Source: Duganella sp. Root336D2 (GTDB lineage Bacteria > Pseudomonadota > Gammaproteobacteria > Burkholderiales > Burkholderiaceae_D). Taken from it: a stretch of 64,000 nucleotides of DNA. Positions 17,274-25,783 of the stretch are shown in pieces; the first letter of the stretch is position 1; every line of letters begins with the position of its first letter. The notes beneath the pieces were generated by a model. It made no database searches. It was not told the DNA's origin and worked only from the letters and a program-made list of their open reading frames with translations. Made by a program: the position numbers and the translations under genes. The stretch lies in NCBI RefSeq assembly GCF_001425005.1, contig NZ_LMDB01000035.1:323005-387004 (forward strand), written 5' to 3'.

Positions 17274-17942
17274 ATGAATGACAGAGAATTCGAATTGAAC
17301 ACTATAGATTTTGCACTGGTCGAACGCTGGCTCACCGGCTGGAGTTTGTCGCGCGGCGTGCCTTTACCACGCCCTTCGGATGGCGGACTTGTTGTTGAAG
17401 TCGGGAAGCCGGAACAGCTGCGGCGCCATGTATTTCTCGATGCAGGACAGGCACTGCAGGCTTGCGCCGACCGCATACGCGATCCGCACATCTTCCTCAA
17501 AGCGGCCGTCGAGCCTCACGTGCTGCGGCAGGCGTTGCCGGCGCGCTGGAACATCGAAGGCCCCGGCTACCTCATGATGGGGCCCGCGCTGGCACCGGAT
17601 GCTGTGGCGATGCCCCTGGGGTATCAAGCCCGCTTCGAAGCCCAGCACGGCGCACAGGTGGTTCGAGTGATCCATGAAAGCCAGGAGCTGGCCGCATCGG
17701 GGCGCATTGTGCTGCACGGCCGAACCGCCATTTTCGACCAGATCGAAACAGCAGAATCCCATCGGCGCCGCGGCCTTGGCAGTGTCGTCATGCAGTCGCT
17801 TGATTCGCTCGCCGCTCAGGCTGGTGTCACCGAACGGCTGCTGGTGGCAACCGAGGATGGGCGTGCACTCTACACTCGTCTCGGCTGGACCGTTATTTCG
17901 CCGTGGTCCACGGCAGTGCTGCCAGCGGCTTTGTGCGGGTGA
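17274..17942 (+). CDS. GNAT family acetyltransferase
   Basis: A 222-residue protein whose C-terminal half is a GNAT fold: a strand with ASGRIVLHGRTAIFDQIET, then the acetyl-CoA loop SHRRRGLGSVVMQSL (R-x-x-G-x-G/A type) near 165, then AGVTERLLVATEDGRALYTRLGW. The N-terminal ~110 residues form a less conserved domain. The substrate is unknown. I start at the ATG at 17274 (MNDREF), because the 44 codons before it are Ser/Pro/Cys-rich and unlike protein. It stands alone, divergent from isoamylase. Confidence 0.8.
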   Translation: MNDREFELNTIDFALVERWLTGWSLSRGVPLPRPSDGGLVVEVGKPEQLRRHVFLDAGQALQACADRIRDPHIFLKAAVEPHVLRQALPARWNIEGPGYLMMGPALAPDAVAMPLGYQARFEAQHGAQVVRVIHESQELAASGRIVLHGRTAIFDQIETAESHRRRGLGSVVMQSLDSLAAQAGVTERLLVATEDGRALYTRLGWTVISPWSTAVLPAALCG

Positions 17943-18010
17943 GCCCGCCCCTTCCCGGTGAGCAAATCGCAGGAAAATATTAGCTGTTTGCTCACCATCT
18001 GAACAATTTG

Positions 18011-18039
18011 TTGCTGCCTCAAAAAAATTCCGCTATATT
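18011..18039 (+). promoter_or_regulatory. Sigma-70 promoter for the 18236 gene
   Basis: TTGCTG (18011-18016) and TATATT (18034-18039) are separated by 17 bases in a locally AT-rich stretch. Transcription would start near 18046 and leave a leader of about 190 bases before the ATG at 18236. Confidence 0.5.
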
Positions 18040-18082
18040 GAACACATGTTCTGTATAACGAAATTCGTTCAACGAATTTGTT
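18040..18082. promoter_or_regulatory. Cluster of three palindromes over the start region
   Basis: GAACACATGTTC (18040-18051, perfect outer arms), AACGAAATTCGTT (18057-18069, perfect) and AACGAATTTGTT (18071-18082, one mismatched pair) lie in tandem directly after the -10 box. This is the layout of a repressor site. The leader also holds two small hairpins (18104-18118 GTCGG/CCGAC and 18128-18143 CCTT/AAGG). I do not recognise a known riboswitch. Confidence 0.45.
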
Positions 18083-18235
18083 GGCAGCTATTCAGCATCA
18101 AGAGTCGGTTTATCCGACGCCAACCTGCCTTACCCGGGCAAGGTGGAAGCCATCACGGCGATGCGGCCTATTAACGGCAACGAAGCGGGCGCGACATGGT
18201 TTGCTCCGAATCGGGCCAAGCTCTCAGGAGAAACC

Positions 18236-18586
18236 ATGACAACTCATACCTCCCCAGCCCCTTCCCTCGACCTTAGCGCATGGGGCAACCAGTTTCGCAT
18301 GACCCATACGTTCCACCTTTCGCTGGGAACGAATGAACCCGTTGCAGGCCAGCTCGAATCGACATTGAAAAACTCGAACGCCCAAATCGAGAAGTGGGTG
18401 ATCTCGCGTCGTGCAGGTTGTTACGATCACTGTATTACCGTCAATGGTATCGGCGACGAATCGGCGCGCGCGTTACGCACCGAACTCGCAAGCCTGAACG
18501 GCGAAATCAAGGTGCACGTCGAACACATGCTCCACTTCGATAGCGGCGCGGCGCAGGCATCCCTTAGCGCTGGCATCTCCAGCTGA
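18236..18586 (+). CDS. Unidentified 116-residue soluble protein
   Basis: The ATG at 18236 follows a good ribosome site, AGGAG. After a short Ser/Pro N-terminus the protein reads FRMTHTFHLSLGTNEPVAG, then a helix QLESTLKNSNAQIEKWVI. Next comes a strand with CYDHCITVNGIG, then a helix ARALRTELASLNG and a strand IKVHVEHMLHF. This alternation suggests a small alpha/beta, ACT-like fold, which is inference only. Two Cys are spaced C-x3-C. The promoter and palindromes upstream imply regulated expression. It converges on the GH42 gene with 19 bases between the stops. Confidence 0.7.
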   Translation: MTTHTSPAPSLDLSAWGNQFRMTHTFHLSLGTNEPVAGQLESTLKNSNAQIEKWVISRRAGCYDHCITVNGIGDESARALRTELASLNGEIKVHVEHMLHFDSGAAQASLSAGISS

Positions 18587-18605
18587 ATCGCCTGCGCTGG
18601 GTTCG

Positions 18606-20678
18606 CTACTTCTCGAGCAGGTCGACGCCCAAGGGCTCCAGGTGCAGCAGGCCCGACCAGCGCTTGCCAGTGAGTACGCCGTTCATCGCACCGTCGATTA
18701 CCACGTCCTTCGCCTCACCAGTGGTGTTGACGTAGAGCGTCCTGCCATCGACGACACGCGCGTAGACGCCGTCGGGCGTCTTCGGCCCCTGCACAATGCC
18801 CAGGCTCTCGTAGAGCTGGCGGTACAACGGTCCCATGAGCTTCGGCTGCGCGGCCGTGGCGACGTAAATGGCACGCCCCTTGCCGAAGCGGTTGACCGTA
18901 ATCGCCGGCACGTTGCCGTCCGTGTTCGAGAAGCGCGCCAGCACGTCGGCGCTGGACGGCTCCAGCACCTCGTAGGGGCCCAGCTCGGCCTTGACCTCTT
19001 CGCCGCCGATGGTCGTCTGCAGCGCGCCCGCATTGTAGAACGCGTTGGTGCGCAGGCCAAACACGTCCGTCAGGCCGCCTGGCAGCGGTGTGTCGAACCA
19101 CTGGTTGTTGTCATCCACCTTGTCCGATTGCGCCGTCATGATGAGGGTGCCACCGTCGGCGACGAACTTGCGCAGGTTCGTCCTCGATGCGGCGTCCAGC
19201 AGATACATGCCCGGCACGATCACCAGCTTGTATCGGCTCAGGTCCTCGTGGCCGACGTGGATGACGGCCACATCGATGTTGTCCTTGAACAGCGGCTCAT
19301 ATGCGCCGTGCGCCTGCTTCATGTAGCCCGGGTTGACGTATGGCCGCACCGTGTTGTTCATGCCTTCCTTCGGCAGGTTGGTGGCGATGATGTTGTCGAA
19401 CGCGTAGGCGATGGCAACCTTGGACTCCTGCATGCGCGGGAAGCCCAGCTTTTCCAGCTTGGCGAATTCCTTCGCGATGGTAGCGAATTCGTCGAGCTTC
19501 CAGGAAGGCCGGTCGTCGTGGTCGATCAGGCCGAACAGCGCCTGTTCCTCGCCGCCGTGGTGGCTGTGCCAGGTCCACGGCATCACTGCCTGCGCGCCCA
19601 TCAGCAGACCGAAGTGCGCCCACATGCGCGAACGTCCCGGCGTGCCGTAGTAGCCGGGGCCACCCGCAGTAAATTCGTTGAACCAGATCGGCGCCTTCAT
19701 GCCGGCCCGCATCATGGTCGATTCAAACCCTGCGCTCAGCGGATCGCCCGGGTAGAAGCCCATCGCGCCATAGCTCGCATACTTGCGGTAGTTGGCCAGC
19801 ATGTCGAAACCCTTGCGCCAGGCGCTGTCCCACAGGTTGGAGATGGCGGGCTTGTCCGGCACGTTCTTCTTGCGCACCGCTTCAAGCAGCTCCAGTACTT
19901 CAACGGTCTGGTCCGACCAGAAGCGCCGCATATCAAGGTAGCGCTCATACGGACCAGGGCCTTCGATATACGGCAGGCGCACCTCATTCCAGGTGTTCAG
20001 GTGACGCGACCAGCGCTGCGTGGCCCACGCCTTGTTCAAGGCTGCGACGGTGCCGTATTTGCGCTTGAGCCAGACGATGAAGCGCTGGCGATCGGCCTCC
20101 GAGTACGACACCATGCCGTTGCCGATCTCGTTGTTGTAGCCGATGGCGAACAGCGCCGGATGCTTGGCGTAGCGTTTCGTCATGGTATCGGCCAGGCGCA
20201 CCAGCAGCCGCCGGTAGCCCGGATCGCTGGTGTCGTCCATGTAGCGTTCGACGGGATCGAGTCGCGCGCCGCGCTGGTCGATGATGTCGACGCCCGGGTA
20301 CTTGTTGTGCAGCCACACCGGCGCGGGCTGGCCCGGGATGTCCATGATGACTTTCAGGCCGGCAGCATGCATCCGGTCCATGACCCAGTCGAAGAACCGG
20401 AAGTCGAACTTCCCTTCGGCCGGCTCGAAAGCGTCCCACGCCAGGTCGCCCATGCGAACGACCTTGAAGCCTGCCCGCTTCATGCGCGCGATGTCGCGCT
20501 CGATCTGATCGCGGCCGCTGCGATCGAAGGGCTGGTAGTTGGTGCCGACGAAGAGCTGGCCGGCGCCGGGCCAGCCAGGATGGTTTTCGACACTCTGGGC
20601 CCGGCCCGGGGAGCCGAGCATCGCAAGCGCCAGCGAGCTGGCAAGAATCGTTGTTCCAAGGGCCGTTCGCAATATCAT
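18606..20678 (-). CDS. Secreted beta-galactosidase, GH42
   Basis: A 690-residue exported glycoside hydrolase. A signal peptide (about 1-28, ending GRAQ) precedes the GH42 barrel, which begins FVGTNYQPFDRSGRDQIERD. The acid/base Glu is in GYNNEIGNG and the nucleophile Glu in APIWFNEFTAGG. A trimerisation/Rossmann-like domain follows (YKLVIVPGMYLLD, VADGGTLIMTAQSDKVD) and then a beta-sandwich end. It removes terminal beta-galactosides; pectic galactan side chains would suit the pectinase upstream, but this is inference. I start at MILRTALG (20678) because the preceding 22 codons lack hydrophobicity and the ATG gives a clean signal peptide; the ribosome site is weak. Confidence 0.9.
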   Translation of the reverse strand: MILRTALGTTILASSLALAMLGSPGRAQSVENHPGWPGAGQLFVGTNYQPFDRSGRDQIERDIARMKRAGFKVVRMGDLAWDAFEPAEGKFDFRFFDWVMDRMHAAGLKVIMDIPGQPAPVWLHNKYPGVDIIDQRGARLDPVERYMDDTSDPGYRRLLVRLADTMTKRYAKHPALFAIGYNNEIGNGMVSYSEADRQRFIVWLKRKYGTVAALNKAWATQRWSRHLNTWNEVRLPYIEGPGPYERYLDMRRFWSDQTVEVLELLEAVRKKNVPDKPAISNLWDSAWRKGFDMLANYRKYASYGAMGFYPGDPLSAGFESTMMRAGMKAPIWFNEFTAGGPGYYGTPGRSRMWAHFGLLMGAQAVMPWTWHSHHGGEEQALFGLIDHDDRPSWKLDEFATIAKEFAKLEKLGFPRMQESKVAIAYAFDNIIATNLPKEGMNNTVRPYVNPGYMKQAHGAYEPLFKDNIDVAVIHVGHEDLSRYKLVIVPGMYLLDAASRTNLRKFVADGGTLIMTAQSDKVDDNNQWFDTPLPGGLTDVFGLRTNAFYNAGALQTTIGGEEVKAELGPYEVLEPSSADVLARFSNTDGNVPAITVNRFGKGRAIYVATAAQPKLMGPLYRQLYESLGIVQGPKTPDGVYARVVDGRTLYVNTTGEAKDVVIDGAMNGVLTGKRWSGLLHLEPLGVDLLEK

Positions 20679-20849
20679 CGTGTTTGTTGGGTTCGTTGTT
20701 TGTCCGGTACTCCCGTGCCCTGTCCATTCTTGCCACGTCGGCACCGAGTTTCAGGCGACGTGGCTCAATTTACAAGGGGGACAAAGACGGAGCAATTGCG
20801 AAAATAGCCAACATGCAAAATGATTTTTGCCAATGGGCTCAAACATAAA

Positions 20850-20875
20850 AAAAGCCGGCGCAAGCGCCGGCTTTT
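20850..20875. terminator. Two-way intrinsic terminator
   Basis: An 11-base stem (AAAAGCCGGCG with CGCCGGCTTTT, loop CAAG) lies 18 bases past the FadL-type gene stop. On the minus strand it is followed by a T-run, so it ends the FadL transcript. The A/T flanks on both sides would also allow use in the other direction. Confidence 0.85.
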
Positions 20876-20893
20876 CGGTCCATCCCGGAAGGA

Positions 20894-22339
20894 TTAGAAC
20901 TTGTAGTTGTACGCCACGCCAACCAGCGACATATGGGTCTTCCAGGTGCCGATGGTGGTTTCGCCGTTGCCGGTGCAGGTGCCAGGACCAGCCAGGGTGC
21001 TGCACTGGTTGGTGTAGTTGCTCGATGCGTCGTCGAACTTCAGGTAGCTGTAAGCCAGGTCGATCGACGAGTTGGCCGATACTTTCCAGTTGGCGCCGAA
21101 GGAGACCTGTTTGCGATCCGAATCAGGCAGTGCCGAGTGGCGCAGCGTTTGCGAGCGCACTGGGGACTCGTCGATCGCCACACCGGCGCGCAGCAGCCAG
21201 GCGTCGTTCAGCTTGTAGTTCATGCCCAGCGAGCCGCGTACGGTGTTTTTCCACTGCTGGCGAATCACTTCGTCGCCTTCGGTGGTGCCTACGAACTGGA
21301 TGTGCAGGTCGTCCATGCGGGAGTGGCGCGACCAGGTCAGGTCAGCCATCAGGGCCAGCTTGTCGTCCACCTGGGTGAACACGTTGGCCGACAGGGTTTC
21401 CGGGGTCTTGATGTCGACCAGCGCTGGCGAGTTAGACTTGCGCGAGGAAGCTTGCAGCACGGCGTTCACCTTGGCATCGGTGGTCACGGTGGAGAAGTCC
21501 CATACCGCGTCACCCTTCAGCTTGTGGTGGATCGACGAACGGTAGGCCAGGCCGAAACGGGTGTCTTTGTTCAGGTTGAACATATAGCCCAGGTTGAAGC
21601 CTACGCCCCAATCCTTGCCGTCCATCGTGGCGTGACCGTCTTTGGCAGCTCCCAGGGCCGCCGGGTTGCCGCCGGCAGCGACGATCGCTTGCAGCAGTGC
21701 AGCGCGGCGCGCAGCAATCGCAGGGTTCGCAGCGTTAGCGCCCAGGAACATGATGGAACCAGGCACGTCAACGCCCTGGCCCAGCTCGGCTTTCATGAAC
21801 TCGGCATCGATACCGAAACCGAAGGAGTGGGTCTCGTTCAGCTTGAAGGAAACGGATGGGTTCAGGGTAACCGACTTCAGGTCGATGTTGGTCAGCGCGT
21901 AACGGCCGGCCCAGTTGTTGTCATAGTCCAGCTTCGCGCCGTAAGGAACGAAGGTACCGAGGCCAACGGCCCACTGGTCGTTCAGCTTATGCGAGATGTA
22001 CAGCGAAGGAGCTGCCACCGCGTTCGGGGCATAATCATCCTGGTGTGCCAGGCCGCCGGTGGAGCCGACGTTGCCGAAGCGCTTCGAACCTTTGTCGTCG
22101 TAGGTCGAGTGTGGTACGACGGCGGTGACGCCGCCGGAGAACTGGGTGCCCTCCAGACGGGACAGGCCGGCTGGATTGGCGAAAATGGTGGAAGCATCGG
22201 CGGCTTCAGCGGTGTTGGAGTCCGCGGTGCCTTGGCCGGACACGGACTGGGAACCGAAGCGGTAACCGGATGCGTTTGCGTTCATTGCGGCGGCCGACAG
22301 GGCTGCGGCAACCATCAGGGAGAGGTATTTTGGGTTCAA
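20894..22339 (-). CDS. OmpP1/FadL family outer-membrane transporter
   Basis: A 481-residue beta-barrel protein for uptake of long-chain fatty acids or other hydrophobic compounds. It has a signal peptide (1-23, ending NANAS), then the family's N-terminal plug with SGYRFGSQSVSGQGTADS and ASTIFANPAGLSRLEG. The barrel has alternating strands and ends with the aromatic-terminated strand SLVGVAYNYKF. The substrate is not fixed by sequence. A TATAAT box on the minus strand at 22392-22387 suits a promoter. A strong terminator follows the stop. Confidence 0.92.
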   Translation of the reverse strand: MNPKYLSLMVAAALSAAAMNANASGYRFGSQSVSGQGTADSNTAEAADASTIFANPAGLSRLEGTQFSGGVTAVVPHSTYDDKGSKRFGNVGSTGGLAHQDDYAPNAVAAPSLYISHKLNDQWAVGLGTFVPYGAKLDYDNNWAGRYALTNIDLKSVTLNPSVSFKLNETHSFGFGIDAEFMKAELGQGVDVPGSIMFLGANAANPAIAARRAALLQAIVAAGGNPAALGAAKDGHATMDGKDWGVGFNLGYMFNLNKDTRFGLAYRSSIHHKLKGDAVWDFSTVTTDAKVNAVLQASSRKSNSPALVDIKTPETLSANVFTQVDDKLALMADLTWSRHSRMDDLHIQFVGTTEGDEVIRQQWKNTVRGSLGMNYKLNDAWLLRAGVAIDESPVRSQTLRHSALPDSDRKQVSFGANWKVSANSSIDLAYSYLKFDDASSNYTNQCSTLAGPGTCTGNGETTIGTWKTHMSLVGVAYNYKF

Positions 22340-22466
22340 GGTAGGTCTCGGCTTGTTCGTTATTGATATAGATACAACCTTGCGCGATTATAAAATGCGA
22401 AAGGGCATCGAAGTCTACACCAAAACCGTACGACGGTGCTTTTTGATTGAAAATAGTTTAATAAAG

Positions 22467-22484
22467 TAGGGCCCGAAGGCCCTA
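22467..22484. terminator. Terminator after the RND operon
   Basis: Stem TAGGGCC/GGCCCTA with loop CGAA, about 20 bases past the stop of the second permease. On the minus strand it is followed by an interrupted T/A stretch. It ends the efflux operon before the FadL-type gene. Confidence 0.75.
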
Positions 22485-22504
22485 TTTCCAACGAAACGCC
22501 GGAT

Positions 22505-25500
22505 TCAGGCAGTAAGCTGCTGTCGCTTTCCGGTTACAAGCCGGAACAGCTTCATTACCAGGCGGAAAGCCAGGCGCACGAACACCAGGGCCAGGATTGC
22601 CTCCATCAGCGTCATCAGGAAGGCCATTGCGGCGCCCCAACGCGCATCGCGGCGCTGGAATTTGGCCAGCATGCGGTCCTTGGCAATTTCGATACTGTCG
22701 TAGAAGGTCGGCACGACCAGCAGCGTCAGCAGCGTGGAGGTAATGGTGCCGCCGATGATGGCAATGGCCAGCGGGCGATAGAATTCGCCGCCGTCGCCCA
22801 TGCCGATGGCCACCGGCAGCATGCCGGCGATCAGGGCGAAGGTAGTCATCAGGATCGGGCGCAGGCGCAGGCGGCCGGCCTGCATCAGTGCCTCTTCGCG
22901 CTGCATGCCCTCCGCTTCCAGCTTGCGCGCCGCGTCCAGCAGCAGGATGGCGTTCTTGGCAACCAGGCCCATCAGCATAATGATGCCGATAAAGCTCATC
23001 AGGTTAAGTGTGTCGTCGAACACCAGCAAACCCGCCACCACGCCGATCAGCGACAAGGGCAGCGACAGCATCACCGCACCGGGCGCCGTGAAGGAACCGA
23101 ACTGCATCACCAGCACCAGGTACATCAGTCCGATGCCGGACACCAGCGCTATCGTCATGCTGGTGAACAGTTCGGCCTGGCGCTTGCCGGCGCCGCCTAC
23201 AGCCTGGCCGAAACCGGGTGGGTAATCCATGCCAGCGGCCAGTTTGCGCGCGTCGGCAATCACGTCGCCCTGCGAGCGCCCTTCCACATTGGCCGACACC
23301 GACACCGTGCGCATGCCGTTCTTGTGCAGGATCGAGGCCGGCCCCTTGCCCATGGTGATGCGGGCGATCTGGTCCAGCGGGACCATCTGGCTGGTGCCCG
23401 ATACCGTGATCGGCAGCCGTTCGATGTTGTGCAGGCTGACACGGTCGTCCGGGTGCAGGCGTACCGCCACGTCGCGCGCTTCGCCGGTCGGATCGATCCA
23501 GTCCCCCACTTCGATACCGGCAAAGGCGACGCGCAGGGCGCTGGCGGCATCGCCGGCCGAAATGCCCATGGAATTGGCCAGCCCGCGGTTCAGTTCAATT
23601 TGCAGCTCGTCTTTCGGATCCTGCTCGGACAGGCCGACGTCGACTGCGCCAGGCACCTGGCGCAGCTTGTCCATGAAGGCATTGGTAATTTCCATCAGCC
23701 TGCGCGAGTCCGGCCCAACGAAGTCGATCTGCACCGGCTTGGCGGCGTTGTTGGAGAAATCATCCAGTACCACGAATTCGCCGCCAACCATGCCGGCCAG
23801 CTTGCGGCGCAGTTCCGAGCCGATCTCGGTGGCATTGCGCTTGCGCTCGCTGCGTTTGCCGATGTCGACGAAGATGTTGCCGCTGGCCAGGTTGATATTG
23901 GTGCTGGTGGCCTTCACTTCCTTCAACGTATGGGCGACCTGGGCGGCGCGCTCGATCTTGCGGCGCGTGTAATCCAGGCTGGACGAGGATGGCGTGCGCA
24001 CCTCGACCATGAGGAAGCCGTTGTCGGCTTTGGGCTGCATGCTGGTGCCGCCAAATGTCATTTGCAAGGCGATGGCGGAGGCAAAGCTGGCGAAGGCAAT
24101 CACTGCCATCCAGCGCCGATGGTGCAGCGCCCATTCGATCACTTTGCCATAGCGGTCGGCCTGCTGGTCGAACCAGTGGTTGAAACGGTCCAGCGCCTTG
24201 CCGATGCCCCGCTTCGGCGCGCTGTGGTGGTCCGGCGGATCGCCCCAGAAAGCCGACAGCATCGGGTCCAGCGTGAACGAAATGAACAGCGACACGGCGA
24301 CCGAGCAGGTGACGGTCAGGGCAAACGGACGGAACCATTCGCCCGGAATGCCAGGCATGAAGGCGACCGGGATGAACACCGCCATGATGGAAAAGGTGGT
24401 GGCGGCCACTGCCAGGCCGATTTCAGCCGTACCTTCCAGTGCGGCCGTGCGCCGGTCTTTGCCCAGCTGCATATGGCGCACGATATTTTCGCGCACCACG
24501 ATGGCATCGTCGATCAGTACGCCGATCGCCAGCGACAGTCCAAGCAGGGTCATGAAATTCAAGGTGAAGCCGCACAGCCAGACTGCGATAAAGGCGGCGA
24601 TCACCGACGTCGGCAACGACAATGCGGTGATCAGGGTCGAACGCCAGGAATTCAGGAAGGCGTACACCACGAAAATGGTCAGGCCGGCGCCCAGCACCAG
24701 GGCTTCGATGACATTGTTCAGCGAGTTTTGTGCAAATTCGCCGCCATCCTCGGTGATTTCCAGTTTGGTGCCGTCGCTGAACTCCTTGTTGACTTCGTCC
24801 ACCAGCTGGCGCACCGCCTTGGCTACGCTTACAGTGGAGGCGTCGCGCGAACGCACGATATTCAGGCCCACGTCAGGCTTGCCGCTGCGCTGGCTCAGGT
24901 CATTACGCTCGGCAAAACCATCTTCGATCGTGGCCAATTGCCCCAGGCGGATCAACTCGTCGCCGCGGCGTTTGACCACCACATCCTTGAATTCTTCCGG
25001 ACGTTCGATGCGTCCCACCAGGCGGATCGCCTTCTCGTCGAGCGTGCCGCGCACCTTGCCCACCGGCGCATTGGCATTCTGCATGCGCAGCGCCTGCGCC
25101 ACCTCCACCACCGAGACGCTGTATTCGCGCAGCTTGTCCGCATGCAGCAGCACCGACAGTTCGCGCCGCATGGCGCCATTGACGCTGACCGCTGCTACGC
25201 CGTCGACGCCGCGGAAGCGGTCGGCCAGTTTATCTTCGGCCAGGCGCGAAATGGCGGCATGCGACAGCACGGGCGAGGACAGCGACAGGTAGACGATAGG
25301 CTGCGCCGCCATGTCGCGCTTGACGATTTGCGGTTCGCGCATTTCGGTCGGCAGCTTGTAGCGCACCGCCGCGATGGCATTGCGCACTTCGTCCGAGGCT
25401 TCGATCATGTTCTTGTCGAAGCTGAAAATCAGGCGGAAGCTGGCCACCCCTTCGCGCGCGGTGCTGTAGGTATCGGTGACGCCGGCAATCGACTGCAGCT

Positions 25501-25708
25501 GCTTTTCCAGGCGGTTGACGATTTCGCGCTCCACCGTTTCCGGCGACGCCCCCGGATAAGGGACGGTCACGTTCAGCACCGGCTCTTCGACATCGGGCCG
25601 CTCATTGACCTTCAGCTTGGACAGCGCCAGCAGTCCCATCGCCATCATCGAGATGATCAGCACGATCATCGCAACCGGGCGTTTGACACTAAAGTTGGAT
25701 AAGAACAT
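22505..25708 (-). CDS. RND efflux permease (HAE1 type), second of a tandem pair
   Basis: A 1067-residue inner-membrane proton/drug antiporter of the AcrB/MdtB class: twelve membrane helices and two large periplasmic loops. The N-terminus is MFLSNFSVKRPVAMIVLII. The helix-4 proton-relay Asp pair is in AIGVLIDDAIVVREN. The second half contains GLVAKNAILLLD and RPILMTTFALIAGMLP. It is very similar along its length to the permease just upstream (25784-28999), as in MdtB/MdtC pairs that form mixed trimers. It is separated from it by an intrinsic terminator, and its ribosome site is weak (AAAAAG), so it may be made at a lower level. No outer-membrane channel gene is nearby. Confidence 0.93.
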   Translation of the reverse strand: MFLSNFSVKRPVAMIVLIISMMAMGLLALSKLKVNERPDVEEPVLNVTVPYPGASPETVEREIVNRLEKQLQSIAGVTDTYSTAREGVASFRLIFSFDKNMIEASDEVRNAIAAVRYKLPTEMREPQIVKRDMAAQPIVYLSLSSPVLSHAAISRLAEDKLADRFRGVDGVAAVSVNGAMRRELSVLLHADKLREYSVSVVEVAQALRMQNANAPVGKVRGTLDEKAIRLVGRIERPEEFKDVVVKRRGDELIRLGQLATIEDGFAERNDLSQRSGKPDVGLNIVRSRDASTVSVAKAVRQLVDEVNKEFSDGTKLEITEDGGEFAQNSLNNVIEALVLGAGLTIFVVYAFLNSWRSTLITALSLPTSVIAAFIAVWLCGFTLNFMTLLGLSLAIGVLIDDAIVVRENIVRHMQLGKDRRTAALEGTAEIGLAVAATTFSIMAVFIPVAFMPGIPGEWFRPFALTVTCSVAVSLFISFTLDPMLSAFWGDPPDHHSAPKRGIGKALDRFNHWFDQQADRYGKVIEWALHHRRWMAVIAFASFASAIALQMTFGGTSMQPKADNGFLMVEVRTPSSSSLDYTRRKIERAAQVAHTLKEVKATSTNINLASGNIFVDIGKRSERKRNATEIGSELRRKLAGMVGGEFVVLDDFSNNAAKPVQIDFVGPDSRRLMEITNAFMDKLRQVPGAVDVGLSEQDPKDELQIELNRGLANSMGISAGDAASALRVAFAGIEVGDWIDPTGEARDVAVRLHPDDRVSLHNIERLPITVSGTSQMVPLDQIARITMGKGPASILHKNGMRTVSVSANVEGRSQGDVIADARKLAAGMDYPPGFGQAVGGAGKRQAELFTSMTIALVSGIGLMYLVLVMQFGSFTAPGAVMLSLPLSLIGVVAGLLVFDDTLNLMSFIGIIMLMGLVAKNAILLLDAARKLEAEGMQREEALMQAGRLRLRPILMTTFALIAGMLPVAIGMGDGGEFYRPLAIAIIGGTITSTLLTLLVVPTFYDSIEIAKDRMLAKFQRRDARWGAAMAFLMTLMEAILALVFVRLAFRLVMKLFRLVTGKRQQLTA

Positions 25709-25743
25709 TGATTAACTTTTTGTTAATTTATGAAGTATTAAAA

Positions 25744-25761
25744 AAGGGCCCGAGGGCCCTT
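25744..25761 (-). terminator. Intrinsic terminator between the two RND permeases
   Basis: On the minus strand AAGGGCCC and GGGCCCTT form a stem with a tiny loop, followed by a run of T (CCCTTTTTTAA). It lies 22 bases after the first permease stop and 36 bases before the second permease start. It should reduce read-through into the second permease. Confidence 0.8.
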
Positions 25762-25783
25762 CTTTGTTCCTGCCAGGCAGGGA

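Noticed and set aside
18085..18235. Known riboswitch in the leader of the 18236 gene
   Set aside because: I compared it by eye with cyclic di-GMP, glycine, cobalamin and guanidine types and found no conserved core.
18642..20807. Open frame of 721 codons on the plus strand
   Set aside because: Antisense of the GH42 gene; no recognisable domain and no ribosome site.
23324..25702. Open frame of 792 codons on the plus strand
   Set aside because: Antisense of the second RND permease, with low-complexity His/Gln/Arg composition. A similar long frame lies opposite the first permease.
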